A program made the translations under genes and the position numbers. The notes beneath the pieces were generated by a model. That model ran no database searches. It had not been told where the DNA came from and was given only the letters and a program-made list of their open reading frames with translations. From Spirochaetales bacterium (GTDB taxonomy: Bacteria; Spirochaetota; Spirochaetia; Sphaerochaetales; Sphaerochaetaceae), in NCBI GenBank assembly GCA_012838895.1, contig DUOJ01000060.1:1-46058 (forward strand): a stretch of DNA of 46,058 nucleotides. Reading direction: 5' to 3'. Below are positions 32,437 to 40,916 of the stretch, one piece after another (position 1 is the first letter of the stretch; each line of letters starts with the position of its first letter).

Positions 32437-34464
32437 CTATGTTTTTTGGGCAAAATGTGAGAATTCCATCGTAAAAGTTCCTCGCCCTTGGGTTGAGGAG
32501 CGTAAGTTGGTGGAATACCCAAACAGTTGTGCTAAGGGTGCCTTAGCTAATATGTGCTCAGCAGTTGCCCGACTCTCAATACTATTGACTATTCCACCCC
32601 TCGCCGTCAAGCTCCCAATAACCTCTCCCACATATTGATTGGGGACAATTATATCTATTTTCATAATTGGCTCAAGAAGAATAGGGTCTGCCTCACGGCA
32701 GGCAGCCTCAAAACAGAGGGTAGTGGCGGCTTCAAAAGCGAAGGGGGTGCTGAAGAGCTCACTATAATCGACCGCTTCAAGGGTCGCCTCGATATCGACT
32801 GCTTCATAGCCAAATTTAATACCTGAGCGACGCGAGTTATCAATTCCCCTCTCAATCGCCTCAAGCATCGGCGGTGGAAGCTCTTTATGGCTAACTTTCG
32901 AGATAAACTTAACTCCACTACCGGTGGGTAGGGGTCTCACCTTTAGGGTGACTCCTCCACTATTCTCTTTTCCAGCTAACACCTTCGAGAAGTATTCACT
33001 CTTCACAACCTCTTTTAGAATCGATTCGCGGTAGGTGACTTGAGGATTACCGACACGCGCTTCAACTCGCATCTCTTTAGTGAGCCTAGTAACTAGAACT
33101 TCGAGGTGGAGTTCTCCCATCCCCGAGATAATCAACTGTCCAGTATCTAAATTCTCGCGCCAAGAGAAGGTGGGGTCCTCCTGCATTAGAATCATCAAAG
33201 CAGCCTTCAACTTATCTTGATCACTCAAGGTTTTAGGCTCAATAGCCACAGAAATTACCGGCTCGGGGAAGTTCATCTCCTCTAGGAGGATTTGGACCCC
33301 TTCACTACCAATAGTATCACCAGTTTGGGCCACCTTAAAGCCAACTATAACGCCAATATCACCGGCGGAGAGGGTCTCAATGGGTTGTTGGCGGTTGGCG
33401 TGCATCCTAAAGAGGCGGTTGATCCGCTCCCGTTTCTTCTTTGAGATGTTGAAGATTGCACTCCCTTTTTTAATAACACCTGAATAGACCCTTATAAAAC
33501 ACAAAGGGCCCGCCTCGCGGTCGTGAGTAATCTTAAATATTAGGGCCAAAGGGGGGCCATTGGGGTCGTGCTTAACTTCAACCGCCTCGTTGTTCTTCAC
33601 CGTTATACCCCGCATGGGGGGGATGTCGAGGGGGGAGGGGAGGTAACGCACTATCCCATCAAGGAGGGGTTGCACCCCAATGTTTTTAAGGGAGGCCCCC
33701 ACAAAGAGGGGGACTAGGGTGCGCTCAAGGGTACATTTGCGCAATGTCTTAAAAATTAACTCGTGGGGAATCGCCTTGCCGGCAAAGTAGAGCTCGGTAA
33801 TCTCATCACTGTAGATGGCTAATGCGTCAATTATATTCTCATACCACTCCTCACTCTTATCGACCAGGTCAGCGGGGATGGGGTGGGTAACCATACTGCT
33901 CCCCCAATCGGTCTCTTCAAAGGTGACCATATTCATATTGAGGAGATCAATAATCCCATTAAAGCTCGACTCAGCGCCCACAGGGAGAAACAGAGGGACA
34001 GTTTTAATGTTAAATTTAGATTCAAGCTCTTCCACCACTTGGTAGAAGTTGGCTCCGAGGCGATCCATTTTATTGACAAAGATAATACGGGGTACTTTAT
34101 AGGTATCAGCTTGGCGCCAGACAGTCTCGGTTTGGGGCTCAACACCACTAACGCCACAAATGACAGCTACCGCTCCATCTAAGACCCGTAGTGAGCGTTC
34201 AACTTCAGCGGTGAAGTCGACGTGCCCTGGGGTGTCGATGATATTAATCTTGTAATCATTCCAAAAGCAGGTGGTAGCAGCACTGGTGATAGTAATACCG
34301 CGGTTTTGCTCCTCTTCAAGGAAATCCATGAAAGCTTCACCGTCATCCACCTCACCGATGCGGTGACTCTCTCCTGTGTAGAAAAGAATCCGCTCAGTGG
34401 TTGTGGTCTTACCGGCGTCAATGTGGGCCATAATCCCTATATTACGAATATGTGAGTCATCCAT
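32437..34464 (-). CDS. Elongation factor G of the recycling (EF-G2/mtEFG2) type
   Basis: 675-residue translational GTPase with intact motifs: [18 protein letters not shown] (residues 10-27), [13 protein letters not shown] (G2), [10 protein letters not shown] (G3), [12 protein letters not shown] (G4). Domain layout II-V is complete ([12 protein letters not shown]; domain IV region GGVTLKVRP...; [12 protein letters not shown]-terminal [15 protein letters not shown]). The [20 protein letters not shown] region resembles mitochondrial EFG2 and spirochaetal EF-G2, reported in Borrelia as a ribosome-recycling factor partner rather than a translocase. A translocation-type EF-G should lie elsewhere in the genome. 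Subtype is a judgement from motifs. Confidence 0.85.
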   Translation of the reverse strand: MDDSHIRNIGIMAHIDAGKTTTTERILFYTGESHRIGEVDDGEAFMDFLEEEQNRGITITSAATTCFWNDYKINIIDTPGHVDFTAEVERSLRVLDGAVAVICGVSGVEPQTETVWRQADTYKVPRIIFVNKMDRLGANFYQVVEELESKFNIKTVPLFLPVGAESSFNGIIDLLNMNMVTFEETDWGSSMVTHPIPADLVDKSEEWYENIIDALAIYSDEITELYFAGKAIPHELIFKTLRKCTLERTLVPLFVGASLKNIGVQPLLDGIVRYLPSPLDIPPMRGITVKNNEAVEVKHDPNGPPLALIFKITHDREAGPLCFIRVYSGVIKKGSAIFNISKKKRERINRLFRMHANRQQPIETLSAGDIGVIVGFKVAQTGDTIGSEGVQILLEEMNFPEPVISVAIEPKTLSDQDKLKAALMILMQEDPTFSWRENLDTGQLIISGMGELHLEVLVTRLTKEMRVEARVGNPQVTYRESILKEVVKSEYFSKVLAGKENSGGVTLKVRPLPTGSGVKFISKVSHKELPPPMLEAIERGIDNSRRSGIKFGYEAVDIEATLEAVDYSELFSTPFAFEAATTLCFEAACREADPILLEPIMKIDIIVPNQYVGEVIGSLTARGGIVNSIESRATAEHILAKAPLAQLFGYSTNLRSSTQGRGTFTMEFSHFAQKT

Positions 34465-34503
34465 GGTTCACCCCTTGTTCAGATACGCCACTGATAATAG
34501 CAC

Positions 34504-34532
34504 AAAAAAAGGAGTGCTTAAAGACGTTTAAG
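34504..34532 (-). terminator. Weak terminator after the P1B ATPase gene
   Basis: On the - strand CTTAAA-CGTC-TTTAAG (34532-34517) overlaps the stop codon. It is followed, six bases later, by seven Ts (34510-34504). The stem is short and AT-rich, so efficiency is doubtful. Confidence 0.4.
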
Positions 34533-36560
34533 AGCCCTAAGCCCATTTAGGATAGCCAAGAGGGCCACGCCGGTGTCTCCAAAGACCGCCATCCACATGG
34601 TGGCCCACCCTAACGCCCCTAGAATTAAGATGGCACCTTTGACAATTAGAGCGAGGGCAATGTTTTGACGCACAATAGAGAGGGTGCGACGACTACTCCT
34701 AATAGCTTGCGGGAGCCGTTTTAAATGGTCCTCCATGATTACCACATCTGAGGCCTCAATGGCTGCATCCGACCCTAGTTGTCCCATTGAGACTCCAATG
34801 TCACTTCTCGCTAAGACAGGGGCATCGTTGATTCCGTCCCCTACAAACACGAGGGATGATTTGGGTGATTTTTCACCCAAAAGGCGCTCAATGTGGGCCA
34901 CCTTATCTTGGGGAAGGAGACGTGAATAGTACTCCTCAATACCTACTGCCTGGGCCACCTGAGCGACAGCTGGTGCGCTATCACCCGAGAGGAGAACTAC
35001 CCTTTCAACGCCTAGTTTGCGTAGCTCTTCAACACTCTCTTTAGCCTCCTCTTTAATAGAATCGGCTACAAAAAGGGTCGCTTCCACAACACCATCAACA
35101 CTGATTGAGAGCTCTTTTCCCTCTCCTAAACCTACTTTGACATAGTGCTCTTCAAAGTGCCCCTCAATTCCTACACCGGGAAGTTCAACTACATTAGTAA
35201 CCTCTAATAGGTCTCCATTAAAAGAATCAACAATGGCCCGCCCTATGGGGTGGGTTGAGTTGTGCTCTAAAGAGGCTGCCCATTGGAGGAGCTCCTCTTC
35301 ACTATAGGGGGAGTTTTTGCGAACTTTCATCCCATTGTAACTAAATTGTCCTTTAGTGAGGGTTCCAGTTTTATCAAAGACGACCACTTTAGTCTCACTT
35401 AAGAGTTGAAGATAGTTACTCCCTTTCACTAAAACTCCCATCCTCGCTAATGCCCCTATTCCGGCAAAGAAGGCGAGGGGAACTGAGACTACCAAGGCAC
35501 AAGGGCACGAGATTACTAAAAAGACGAGAGCCCGGTAGAGCCAGAGTGCAAAGGGGAGAGGTGAGAAGAGGGGAGGAATGGTAGCTAACAACAGAGCGAG
35601 TAGGACGACGATTGGGGTGTAGACCTTAGCAAACCTTGTTATAAACCGCTCTGATTCGGTCTTACGACTTGTCGACTCCTCAACCATCTTTAAAATTAGG
35701 GCCACCGTCGACTCGGCGTAGGTGCCACTTGCCACCACTTGAAGAGCACCACTACCATTAATTGATCCACTTAGAACCTTGGAGCCAACGCTGACCGCCA
35801 CCGGTAGCGATTCACCCGTTAGGGCGCTGGTGTTTAGGAGGGAAGAGCCACTCTTTACAATCCCATCGAGGGGAATTTTCTCACCGCTTCGCACAACAAA
35901 GGTCTCCCCTTTCTCAATCTCTTCAACGGGGACAGTTACATATTGTCCCTCTCTTAGCACTGTAGCAGTAACAGCTTTTAGGTCTATGAGGGCCGAAATT
36001 GACCTCTTTGAGCGGTAGACAGCTAGGCTTTGGAAAAACTCTCCCACTTGGTAAAAAGCCATCACAGCGACAGCTTCAGAGTGTTGCCCAATGGCAAAAG
36101 CCCCTATGGTAGCAATGGTCATGAGGAAGTTTTCATCAAAGACAACCCCCCTAAAGAGGTTTTTGAGAGCTTTTAGGAGGATATCGTAGCCACTGGCTAA
36201 ATAGGAGAGTAGATAGAAGAGGTAGGCTAAATTAGAATTTTGAAAGTAGATAGCAAGGCCTAAAAGGGTAAGAGATACAACAACTCTAGCGGGAATTACT
36301 AGGAAGCTGGTCCACTCTCTTTTTAATGGTTTATCGCCATTTTGAGTGGTTATCGCGGGATCAACTTTAGCAATTGTCTCTTTAACAAGATTATCGAAAA
36401 TACCAACTTCTTGATGGGTTGTAGAGACCTCAAAGCGGCCATTAAGAGGGTTTAAATTGAGTGATTCAACTCCATCAATTTTTTTAACCGCCTCTTCAAT
36501 CTTTATCGCACAAGATGGGCAATCAATCCCTTTTAAGTTGTAGACTCTAATGTTACGCAT
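34518..36560 (-). CDS. Heavy-metal-exporting P1B-type ATPase (Zn/Cd/Pb type)
   Basis: Pumps soft divalent metal ions out of the cytoplasm. 680 residues. One N-terminal HMA domain with CPSC (GIDCPSCAIKIE, about 12-23), then paired membrane helices, actuator domain TGESLP (about 247), CPC metal site in VISCPCALVVSVPL (about 350), DKTGTLTKG (about 396), HP motif NSTHPIGRA, and GDGINDAPVLARSDIGVSMG (about 595). The last helix carries DTGVALLAILNGLRALKRL, hallmark of the Zn/Cd (P1B-2, ZntA/CadA) group with its Asp ligand. Its promoter region carries an ArsR/SmtB-type operator, so metal induction is likely; no regulator gene is adjacent. Confidence 0.93.
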   Translation of the reverse strand: MRNIRVYNLKGIDCPSCAIKIEEAVKKIDGVESLNLNPLNGRFEVSTTHQEVGIFDNLVKETIAKVDPAITTQNGDKPLKREWTSFLVIPARVVVSLTLLGLAIYFQNSNLAYLFYLLSYLASGYDILLKALKNLFRGVVFDENFLMTIATIGAFAIGQHSEAVAVMAFYQVGEFFQSLAVYRSKRSISALIDLKAVTATVLREGQYVTVPVEEIEKGETFVVRSGEKIPLDGIVKSGSSLLNTSALTGESLPVAVSVGSKVLSGSINGSGALQVVASGTYAESTVALILKMVEESTSRKTESERFITRFAKVYTPIVVLLALLLATIPPLFSPLPFALWLYRALVFLVISCPCALVVSVPLAFFAGIGALARMGVLVKGSNYLQLLSETKVVVFDKTGTLTKGQFSYNGMKVRKNSPYSEEELLQWAASLEHNSTHPIGRAIVDSFNGDLLEVTNVVELPGVGIEGHFEEHYVKVGLGEGKELSISVDGVVEATLFVADSIKEEAKESVEELRKLGVERVVLLSGDSAPAVAQVAQAVGIEEYYSRLLPQDKVAHIERLLGEKSPKSSLVFVGDGINDAPVLARSDIGVSMGQLGSDAAIEASDVVIMEDHLKRLPQAIRSSRRTLSIVRQNIALALIVKGAILILGALGWATMWMAVFGDTGVALLAILNGLRALKRL

Positions 36561-36575
36561 AGCACTCCTCTAATA

Positions 36576-36602
36576 TTCATATATGAACAACTGTTCATAT
36601 AT
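36576..36602. promoter_or_regulatory. ArsR/SmtB-type operator upstream of the metal ATPase
   Basis: ATATATGAAC (36579-36588), AACT, GTTCATATAT (36593-36602): perfect 10-bp inverted repeat of the TGAAC-N4-GTTCA class used by SmtB/CzrA/CadC repressors. A second, overlapping 12-bp palindrome TTCATATATGAA starts at 36576. It lies just downstream of the -10, over the predicted transcription start, where a repressor would block initiation. Confidence 0.7.
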
Positions 36603-36631
36603 AAGATAGGTATTTGTGCCCCTAGTGTCAA
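36603..36631 (-). promoter_or_regulatory. Promoter of the metal ATPase gene
   Basis: On the - strand TTGACA (36631-36626), 17-base spacer, TATCTT (36608-36603). Directly abuts the inverted repeat operator. Confidence 0.65.
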
Positions 36632-36672
36632 TAAGATTTAAGCTCTCAATTAAGCAATAAATGAACCTACTT

Positions 36673-36703
36673 AAAAAAGAACGCCTAGAGAATTCTCTAG
36701 GCG
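36673..36703 (-). terminator. Rho-independent terminator of the aldolase-domain gene
   Basis: Perfect 22-bp palindrome CGCCTAGAGAATTCTCTAGGCG (36682-36703; the stem can extend to 9-11 bp), followed on the - strand by TTCTTTTTTAAG. 20 bases after the stop of the double-aldolase gene. The strongest terminator in the window. Confidence 0.85.
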
Positions 36704-36723
36704 CCCAGATAGAGGGTTTACTT

Positions 36724-38013
36724 CTACTCTAACTTAAAGGCTTTGTTGATGGCTACAATCTCTTCATCCTTAATGTGGACCACCTCTCCAACTGATTGGG
36801 AGATGTAGAGACTGGCAGCGGTTGCTTCGGCCACCTCAAGGCGGTCAAAGGCTTGGAGGAGCGATTCCCCGGTAGTAATAATTGAATCGTTGTCGATGAG
36901 GAGGGTGGGGCTTTGGGGTGAGAAAGAGTCGGCAATCGCTTGGTAGTCGGTATAGAGCATCTCATAGGGGACCCTCTTCACATCTCTCAGTAGGATATAA
37001 GATTCGGGAATTGTGCGGGGGTCAAGTTTTGCCCCTGTTATAGCGAAGGCCATTAGGTGCATTGGGTGGGCAACTAAAATTGCTTTAATGTGGGGATTCT
37101 TCTCATAGATCTTGGCGTGAAGTTTTATAGCCCTAGAGGGGGTTTTGCCCCGTTCTTTCATCCCATCTTTCACCCTCACAATATCTTCAACTTCAACATA
37201 GGCTCGATCTTTATTGAAAGGGGTAATCAAAATAGAGCCGTCGGCTAGCCTGACCGAATAGGTCCCATTGGTGGCATTGAAGAGTCCTAACCGGTAGGAG
37301 CGCTGAATAAGGGTCACCATCTCTCTTCTAGCCGTCAACTCCTCAGTTGTCCGCAGCTTGAATTCGATGTCATCCATTAAAAGGTGGTGGCGGGTGTCAG
37401 AGAGGGAGAGCTGTGTTGAAGTTAGCTCTTTTACAACTCCAAGACGGTTAGCGAGTGACTCTAGACGGGCACTCGACTCGAGGGTCTCAAAGGTCATAAA
37501 GGCTTTAAAGAGGTTATCAGCCCCAATTACGACTCCGTGGTTCTCTAATAATACAATATCGCTTCCAGAGGCAAACTCGTGGGCTATTTTAGCGCCTAGA
37601 CCATCACTGCCTGGAAGGTCGTAAGGGGCCAGCTTTATCCCCTTACAGGTACGGGCGACCGAGGGGAAGAGGGAGAGGGAGGGGATTTTCCTCACAATAG
37701 AGAAGGCAACTAAGGCATTGGGGTGGGCGTGAAGCACCGCATTAATGTCGGGGCGTGCCTTGTAGACCGCAAGGTGGAAAGGTAACTCCGAAGAGGGGCG
37801 ATGAATCCCATCGACACTGCCATCTTTAGTAATTCTAATAATATCACCGCGAGTGAGACTCCCTTTGTCAATTCCGGCTGGGGTAATCCACACATCACCC
37901 GAGTCGTCTTTAATGGAGAGATTGCCTCCGCTAGTAGTTGTCATACCACGACTATAGATACGATTCATAATCATCACTAATTGATCAGCTGGATGTAGTA
38001 GTGAAAAGTCCAT
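36724..38013 (-). CDS. Tandem class II aldolase/adducin-domain protein
   Basis: 429 residues, two class II aldolase/adducin domains. Domain 1 (1-210) is intact: MTTTSGGNLSI, VWITPAGIDKG, SSELPFHLAVY (catalytic Glu), AVLHAHPNALVAFS (two zinc His), VLLENHGVVIGA (third His), as in fuculose-/ribulose-phosphate aldolases and epimerases. Domain 2 (about 225-429) keeps the fold pattern (NATNGTYSVRLADGSILITP, SRAIKLHAKIY, ILVAHPMHLMAF) but has only one His of the HxH pair, no catalytic Glu at the usual place, and IDNDSI in place of ENHG; probably not a second active site. Substrate not decidable. Strong GGGAGG site and terminator; single-gene unit. Confidence 0.85.
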   Translation of the reverse strand: MDFSLLHPADQLVMIMNRIYSRGMTTTSGGNLSIKDDSGDVWITPAGIDKGSLTRGDIIRITKDGSVDGIHRPSSELPFHLAVYKARPDINAVLHAHPNALVAFSIVRKIPSLSLFPSVARTCKGIKLAPYDLPGSDGLGAKIAHEFASGSDIVLLENHGVVIGADNLFKAFMTFETLESSARLESLANRLGVVKELTSTQLSLSDTRHHLLMDDIEFKLRTTEELTARREMVTLIQRSYRLGLFNATNGTYSVRLADGSILITPFNKDRAYVEVEDIVRVKDGMKERGKTPSRAIKLHAKIYEKNPHIKAILVAHPMHLMAFAITGAKLDPRTIPESYILLRDVKRVPYEMLYTDYQAIADSFSPQSPTLLIDNDSIITTGESLLQAFDRLEVAEATAASLYISQSVGEVVHIKDEEIVAINKAFKLE

Positions 38014-38072
38014 ATTCTTCCTCCCTGATAAGAGGAGTATAATACATTACCCCCCTAAGAGACCACACTCTG

Positions 38073-38102
38073 TTGACAAAGAGTTGCCCATTATGGTAGT
38101 TT
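38073..38102 (+). promoter_or_regulatory. Promoter of the tRNA-Val gene
   Basis: TTGACA (38073-38078), 18-base spacer, TAGTTT (38097-38102) with TG one base upstream of the -10. Spacing TTGACA-N13-TATGGTAG equals that of the rpsF promoter. Start point would be about 10 bases before the mature tRNA. Confidence 0.55.
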
Positions 38103-38118
38103 CTCACACGAAACGAGA

Positions 38119-38190
38119 GGGGGGTTAGCTCAGCGGGAGAGTCCCTGGTTTACACCCAGGTTGTCGTGGGTTCAAATCCCTCACCCCCCA
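38119..38190 (+). tRNA. tRNA-Val (anticodon TAC)
   Basis: 72-base cloverleaf: acceptor GGGGGGT with ACCCCCC and discriminator A; D arm GCTC...GAGT (G-U closing pair); anticodon stem CCTGG/CCAGG with loop TTTACAC, anticodon TAC (Val). The variable loop is 5 bases and the T loop is TTCAAAT. The T stem GTGGG/CCCTC holds a T-T mismatch at position 50:64. CCA is not encoded. It ends 8 bases before the convergent lipoprotein gene. Confidence 0.93.
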
Positions 38191-38198
38191 TTTTACCC

Positions 38199-38807
38199 CT
38201 AATAGAGTATTACCATATAGTCCTCTTCTCCCATAAAGAGGAGGACCATGGGGATTTCAACGACCATCAATTTATCTTGTATTATGACATTAACCCCATC
38301 ATCTTCACCCAAAAGGTAGTCATCGCCAACGTAAACTTCAGCATGCCTTATATCACTCAAAACATCGGTGAGACTCAAGATCATCCTATACTTTGTCCCA
38401 GAGAGGAAGTCAATGGTATCTTCATCCATCTCATCACCCCCTAGTGAGGGGAGGGTGACAATAAAGTAATCGCCCACCTTATGGGGGACAAAGGGGACAT
38501 CATCGTCGTAGGAACTTATAATGGTAATCTCGGCTCCAAAGTCGTAGGGGCTGTCTATTTTCCTTAAAGAAGCGAACCCCTCGGGGATATCTTCGAAGAT
38601 CTCCTCTCCTATGTCAAAAACATCACTGGCGTTTACACCATCAGTACTAAATAGTGATAACATGTCAAAAAGGTACTTTTGCGCTGTATAGCGGATTTGG
38701 GTGGAGACCACTCCGTTGGAGATTGTTATCACGTGGATAACTTCAATACAACTCGTTAAAGTTAAGACCACTAAGGCCATAACTATAAATAGGGCAACTT
38801 TTTTCAT
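38199..38807 (-). CDS. Predicted lipoprotein of unknown function
   Basis: 202 residues from an ATG preceded by GGAGGAGGG; the frame opens six codons earlier, but this start gives a proper signal sequence, MKKVALFIVMALVVLTLTSC. The lipobox LTSC puts the lipidated Cys at residue 20, so the mature protein is membrane-anchored. The mature part is acidic with short beta-prone stretches and no recognised domain; no close relative comes to mind. Monocistronic, ending next to tRNA-Val. Confidence 0.75.
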   Translation of the reverse strand: MKKVALFIVMALVVLTLTSCIEVIHVITISNGVVSTQIRYTAQKYLFDMLSLFSTDGVNASDVFDIGEEIFEDIPEGFASLRKIDSPYDFGAEITIISSYDDDVPFVPHKVGDYFIVTLPSLGGDEMDEDTIDFLSGTKYRMILSLTDVLSDIRHAEVYVGDDYLLGEDDGVNVIIQDKLMVVEIPMVLLFMGEEDYMVILY

Positions 38808-38930
38808 AATTCCCTCCTCCAACAACCCTTGTGGCTTAACTATAAACCATCTTTCTATAAAATAAAGGGTTAAATAAGTAACTTGCTAACCAAAGGTCTA
38901 TTCGCTATGCTACCCATTAAGGAGTGCGCG

Positions 38931-39605
38931 GTGTACAAAGAGATAATTGCTAAACTGCTAGAGGAGATTGCCACAGCCAGTGAAGGGAGAAAAGTTGATT
39001 TAATGGCTGTCTCAAAAACCCACCCTATCACCACTATTTTAGAGGCTGTCAAAGGGGGACAACTCCTCTTTGGGGAGAATAGGGTGCAAGAGATTGAGGA
39101 GAAGTTCACCACCGACCGCAGCGGTTATTCTCTCCACATGATTGGTAATCTCCAATCAAATAAGGTGAAAAAGGTGGTCCCATTAGTCGACTCAATCGAT
39201 TCGGTTGACTCGCTGAAACTTGCTAAGAAAATTAGTAGTGTTGCCCTCTCACTCCACAAAGTTATGCCCGTCTTAATTGAGATCAACACCACTGAGGAGG
39301 AGTCTAAGGGGGGTTTTAAGTCGCTTGATGACTACTACCGACTCCTTGAGGAAGTCCCTAATCTTAGGGGAATCAAAATAGAGGGGTTGATGACAATAGG
39401 CCCCTTGGGGGGCAGTGAGAAGGCGACCAGGCGCTCTTTTGCCTCCTTACGAAATATTGCACAAGAGAGTAGAGTACGTTATCCTGAACTTAACTTTGAA
39501 ACCCTATCGATGGGGATGAGTGGTGACTACCTCTGGGCGATAAAAGAGGGGTCGACCCTAGTGCGTCTAGGGAGTGCCATCTTTGGAAGACGAGGAGAGA
39601 GATGA
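38931..39605 (+). CDS. yggS: YggS-family PLP homeostasis protein
   Basis: PLP-binding, non-catalytic protein that buffers pyridoxal phosphate and affects amino-acid pools (YggS/PROSC/YlmE). 224 residues from a GTG with AAGGAG six bases upstream; the frame is open to 38883, but that gives an atypical N-terminus. PLP-binding Lys in LMAVSKTHP (about 30), FGENRVQEIEEK, LHMIGNLQSNKVK, INTTEEESKGGF, GLMTIGPLGG, LSMGMSGDYLWAIKEGSTLVRLGSAIFG (in part). Stop overlaps the next ATG (ATGA). Confidence 0.93.
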   Translation: MYKEIIAKLLEEIATASEGRKVDLMAVSKTHPITTILEAVKGGQLLFGENRVQEIEEKFTTDRSGYSLHMIGNLQSNKVKKVVPLVDSIDSVDSLKLAKKISSVALSLHKVMPVLIEINTTEEESKGGFKSLDDYYRLLEEVPNLRGIKIEGLMTIGPLGGSEKATRRSFASLRNIAQESRVRYPELNFETLSMGMSGDYLWAIKEGSTLVRLGSAIFGRRGER

Positions 39606-39919
39606 AAAAAGTTATTGCCCTCCTTTTAATTGCTGTATTTTCTCTTCAAATGGTAGTAGCGGCCGATTATGAACCCTACCGGAGTGATGAGTTTCCCCAG
39701 TGGAGTATAAAGCTGAGGCGCGCAGAGACCCTTTTTTTTGGGGCCATCCCCCTAACGTTAGGGGCTACCGGGATAGTCTACTCTGTAGCGCGCTCCTTTG
39801 GAGCCGGTCAACTCCATACCGACTCTAATAAAGAGACTCTAGCCCTCCTCGGCATTGCCGGAGGGGTTGCTCTCATAGTTGCCTTAACCGATTTCATTAT
39901 CGGTGAGGTTCAAAAGTGA
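39602..39919 (+). CDS. Small exported or membrane protein, unknown
   Basis: 105 residues: signal-peptide-like start (MKKVIALLLIAVFSLQMVVA, cleavage likely after VVA), a short charged stretch, then two hydrophobic segments (about 45-66 and 79-98). Overlaps yggS (ATGA) and rluD (GTGA), so translation of all three is coupled. No recognised domain. A run of eight Ts (39731-39738) lies in its coding sequence. Confidence 0.7.
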   Translation: MKKVIALLLIAVFSLQMVVAADYEPYRSDEFPQWSIKLRRAETLFFGAIPLTLGATGIVYSVARSFGAGQLHTDSNKETLALLGIAGGVALIVALTDFIIGEVQK

Positions 39920-40827
39920 GTTCTAATCATCTAGAGAGAGATTCCTTTATTGTCCCCCCTGAGGCTAAAGGTGATCGAGTAGATCGTCTCTCTACAATTT
40001 ACCTTTCCAATTTTAGTCGCCCTTTAGCTTCTGATTTCAGAACTATTTTCTCCATCAACGGTGTAAGGGTTAAGAAGGGCAAAGTTGCTAACCCCGGTGA
40101 TAGGGTAGAGGTTGAGTGGTGGATTGAGGAGGCTAAAGCGCTAAGCGGAGAACCTATCCCTTTAGAGATTATCTGGGAAGATGAGTCGATTGCCCTTATA
40201 AACAAGAGTGCCGGTCTTGTGGTCCATCCAGCAGCTGGAAATTCCCATGGAACCCTCTTAAATGGATTAATTTACCACTATGGGGGGGAGTTCTTTGGAA
40301 CAGGCGAGTGGGAACGAAACGGCATTGTCCACCGTTTAGATAAAGAGACTTCAGGTATCTTGGTGGTCGCCAAAACCTTAGAGGCTCAAACATCGCTCTT
40401 AGCCCAATTTAAGGGGCGTAGTGTCGAAAAGGGCTACACTGCAATAGTGAGAGGGCGCCTACTGCCTATGCAAGGGGTCATTGATGAGCCCATTGGGCGC
40501 GATCCGAGAAGCCGACAGCGCTATAAGGTGAGCGAGGAGGGGAGAGCGAGCTACTCTGAGTTCAGAGTGTTGCGCCATTATGGTAGTACAACGCTAGTGC
40601 ACTTAAATCTAGTTACCGGACGCACCCATCAACTTAGGGTCCACCTCAAACATATCGGTTTCCCTATAGTGGGAGACACCCTCTACGGAGGACGCAATGA
40701 GCAGCTCCCCATGTTACTCCATGCCACCCAAATAACCTTTAACCACCCCTTAACCGCTGAGAGGCTCACCTTTAGGGCACCTCTTCCCGCCACTTTTAAG
40801 GAGTTCCTTAGTAGTGATAGAGAATAG
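39916..40827 (+). CDS. RluD-family 23S rRNA pseudouridine synthase
   Basis: 303 residues. N-terminal S4 RNA-binding domain (about 18-75: DRVDRLSTIYLSNFS, then INGVRVKKGKVANPGDRVEV). Catalytic domain with GIVHRLDKETSGILVVAKT (catalytic Asp about residue 140) and TGRTHQLRVHLKHIGFPIVGD (in part). Closest by pattern to RluD/RluC; target uridines are not deducible. GTG start overlapping the previous TGA. A short hairpin (40820-40835) at the stop has no T run, so transcription may read on. Confidence 0.9.
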   Translation: MSSNHLERDSFIVPPEAKGDRVDRLSTIYLSNFSRPLASDFRTIFSINGVRVKKGKVANPGDRVEVEWWIEEAKALSGEPIPLEIIWEDESIALINKSAGLVVHPAAGNSHGTLLNGLIYHYGGEFFGTGEWERNGIVHRLDKETSGILVVAKTLEAQTSLLAQFKGRSVEKGYTAIVRGRLLPMQGVIDEPIGRDPRSRQRYKVSEEGRASYSEFRVLRHYGSTTLVHLNLVTGRTHQLRVHLKHIGFPIVGDTLYGGRNEQLPMLLHATQITFNHPLTAERLTFRAPLPATFKEFLSSDRE

Positions 40828-40849
40828 AAATTCTCCAACTCATCAAGTG

Positions 40850-40878
40850 TTGAATAGCTATAAAAGTAAAATTAGAAT
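40850..40878 (+). promoter_or_regulatory. Promoter upstream of rsgA
   Basis: TTGAAT (40850-40855), 17-base spacer, TAGAAT (40873-40878; 5 of 6). A second TTGCAC-N17-TAGAGT pair lies at 40882-40910 and would start transcription almost at the ATG. Confidence 0.55.
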
Positions 40879-40881
40879 TGG

Positions 40882-40910
40882 TTGCACACCGTTGCAATTA
40901 TGGGTAGAGT
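40882..40910 (+). promoter_or_regulatory. Second candidate rsgA promoter, near-leaderless
   Basis: TTGCAC (40882-40887), 17-base spacer, TAGAGT (40905-40910), with TATGGG before the -10 as in the rpsF and tRNA promoters. Predicted start lies at about 40917, the rsgA ATG itself, giving a leaderless mRNA. Confidence 0.35.
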
Positions 40911-40916
40911 AGGGGC

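Noticed and set aside
39731-39738. T8 run in the small membrane protein as a phase-variation switch
   Set aside because: Short T run coding for Phe-Phe in frame; no sign of a broken frame, and T8 alone is weak evidence.
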